The notes beneath the pieces are model-generated. The model was not told where the DNA came from. It saw nothing but the letters and a program-made list of their open reading frames with translations, and did not search any database. A stretch of DNA of 64,000 nt, from assembly GCA_029204225.1 (NCBI GenBank), contig CM055094.1:19922458-19986457 (forward strand). The letters are read 5' to 3'. Shown in pieces: positions 63,307 to 64,000 of this stretch; the first letter of the stretch is position 1; each line of letters begins with the position of its first letter. The stretch is from Diphasiastrum complanatum (Eukaryota; Streptophyta; Lycopodiopsida; Lycopodiales; Lycopodiaceae). Both the position numbers and the translations under genes were made by a program.

Positions 63307-63624
63307 TGGGGCCGGATATCTATACCATGCGAGGACAGAGATACAACAGAAGAGAGAGCTAAATTATCTCGCGTAATGGCGACACTGAGAACTCTAAGGG
63401 TGATATCGCTACAATGCGAGAGAGTGGCAGAGACAGGCGGGGAGAGGCAGGGGCTTGCATGATGGCGATACTGGGAAAGTCAGGCTGATATCGCTACGAC
63501 ATGAGAGGGTGTAAGGAATAGGCCTGGAGACGAGGTCGCTCGCATGCTGGCGATATCACGAATGCAGGTCGTATGGAAGCAATCAAACATGACAGCAAAT
63601 TACGCGAAAACCTATACAATCCCC
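63307..63624 (-). promoter_or_regulatory. Leader of C4 with repeats of about 85 bp
   Basis: The word (A/C)TGGCGA followed by GATATCGCTAC recurs at 63376, 63462 and 63547, spacing 86 and 85 bp. The proximal 137 bp is what precedes C1 and C2. If the TATA box at 63635-63641 is used, the transcript would start near 63608 and carry a leader of about 300 nt containing several upstream ATGs. Confidence 0.45.
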
Positions 63625-63725
63625 GGGAATGGACTTATATAGGAGAAAAAAGTTGGCACGTGTGAATCCCAGCGACACGTGGCCCAGTCAATAGCTGACA
63701 TGTGGAACCACACATTTGTATACCT
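63625..63725 (-). promoter_or_regulatory. P module fragment upstream of C4
   Basis: Minus-strand TATATAA at 63635-63641 preceded by two CACGTG sites (about 63657 and 63675), matching the TATA-proximal end of the 12.5 kb cluster. It is cut at GTATAC near 63724, losing the distal sites. Confidence 0.55.
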
Positions 63726-64000
63726 TTCAGATTTTTTCTCGACAGTGGAGCATATTCTGTGGGAAGATCAATATGGAGATGATATTTAGACATCTTAAAA
63801 ATCGATAGATTAATCTAGTAGAAAATCCACTTGTTATATATCTTGTAAGCTATTAAAACTCATCTGAATTATAAAAAAAAAATAATTGAAAAAGTTGGAA
63901 ATGACCTTGGCACTCTTTTCGATCCATCACAGCTCGTTCCACAGCGAATGCAGAGTATGTACGCTCAGCTCGGTCCATGGTGATTGCAGAGTATGGGGGC
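63724..64000 (-). pseudogene. Y module fragments at window end
   Basis: 63.72-63.93 kb matches the MSKYHLHID/spacer part. 63932-64000 matches the minisatellite (plus-strand CAGAGTATG words). The two pieces are joined directly, skipping the exons between. Confidence 0.55.

Overview
The window is a mosaic of plant repeats with no complete ordinary gene. It looks like heterochromatin or an accessory region of a large land-plant genome. The evidence is Ty1/Copia Gag, protease, integrase and RNase H remnants (UBN2-type Gag with a CCHC knuckle, a tRNA-Met-type primer site TGGTATCAGAGC next to a 650-bp LTR), Ty3-type protease remnants, very long (GA)n/(CT)n tracts, and spliced-looking plant gene debris. 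A reverse transcriptase of Penelope-like type and CENH3-like histone sequences fit a non-flowering plant (fern, lycophyte or gymnosperm) better than an angiosperm. That placement is inference only.

A small set of modules recurs in both orientations. Module A is a palindrome-rich array built on GCCATGTGGC and AAGCCTATGG words (1-534, 12.9-13.4, 31.4-32.3, 35.1-35.4, 61.0-61.8, 62.2-62.9 kb). Module C is a divergent histone H3, probably CENH3-derived; it has four copies and always sits directly against the edge of an A array. Module P is a CACGTG (G-box) cluster ending in a TATATAA box (12.5, 35.5 and 63.6 kb). Module Y is a broken multi-exon gene-like sequence with an in-frame 36-bp minisatellite (about eleven copies). 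Module K encodes a short membrane segment followed by a duplicated domain of about 215 residues (three broken coding copies). Module B is an AT-rich block with two short conserved ORFs, next to Ty3 protease remnants (module G).

Layout: 1-2.06 kb holds A, (GA)n, an LTR fragment and chimeric Copia fragments. 2.06-11.2 kb is a large inverted repeat, Y1-K1 facing K2-Y2. 11.2-14.6 kb holds Y2 tail, an exon, P, A, the Penelope-like reverse transcriptase and a K tail. 14.8-18.3 kb is the 3' half of a Copia element whose reverse transcriptase is replaced by an unrelated open frame. 18.4-30.35 kb is a second large inverted repeat (Y3-B-G against G-B-Y4) with the Copia 5' LTR and gag at its centre. 30.36-34 kb holds tandem CENH3-like genes, A, (GA)n, LTR and Copia. 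34-39.3 kb is an inverted copy of 9-13.4 kb. 39.3-54.8 kb is a tandem B-G-Y-K-flank array interrupted by Copia pieces. 54.8-59 kb is the most complete K copy. 59.8-63.9 kb is an inverted LTR, CT tract, A and CENH3-like cluster ending in a promoter-like P module.

The best candidate for something undescribed is the compound unit at 62.2-63.73 kb (minus strand): G-box/TATA promoter, leader with about 85-bp repeats, CENH3-like frame, then the palindromic A array. A CENH3-derived histone appears to have been amplified as cargo or as a component of a repeat family. The second candidate is the Copia element with an in-frame unknown segment of about 355 codons where reverse transcriptase should be. 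All identities were judged by eye, without database searches.
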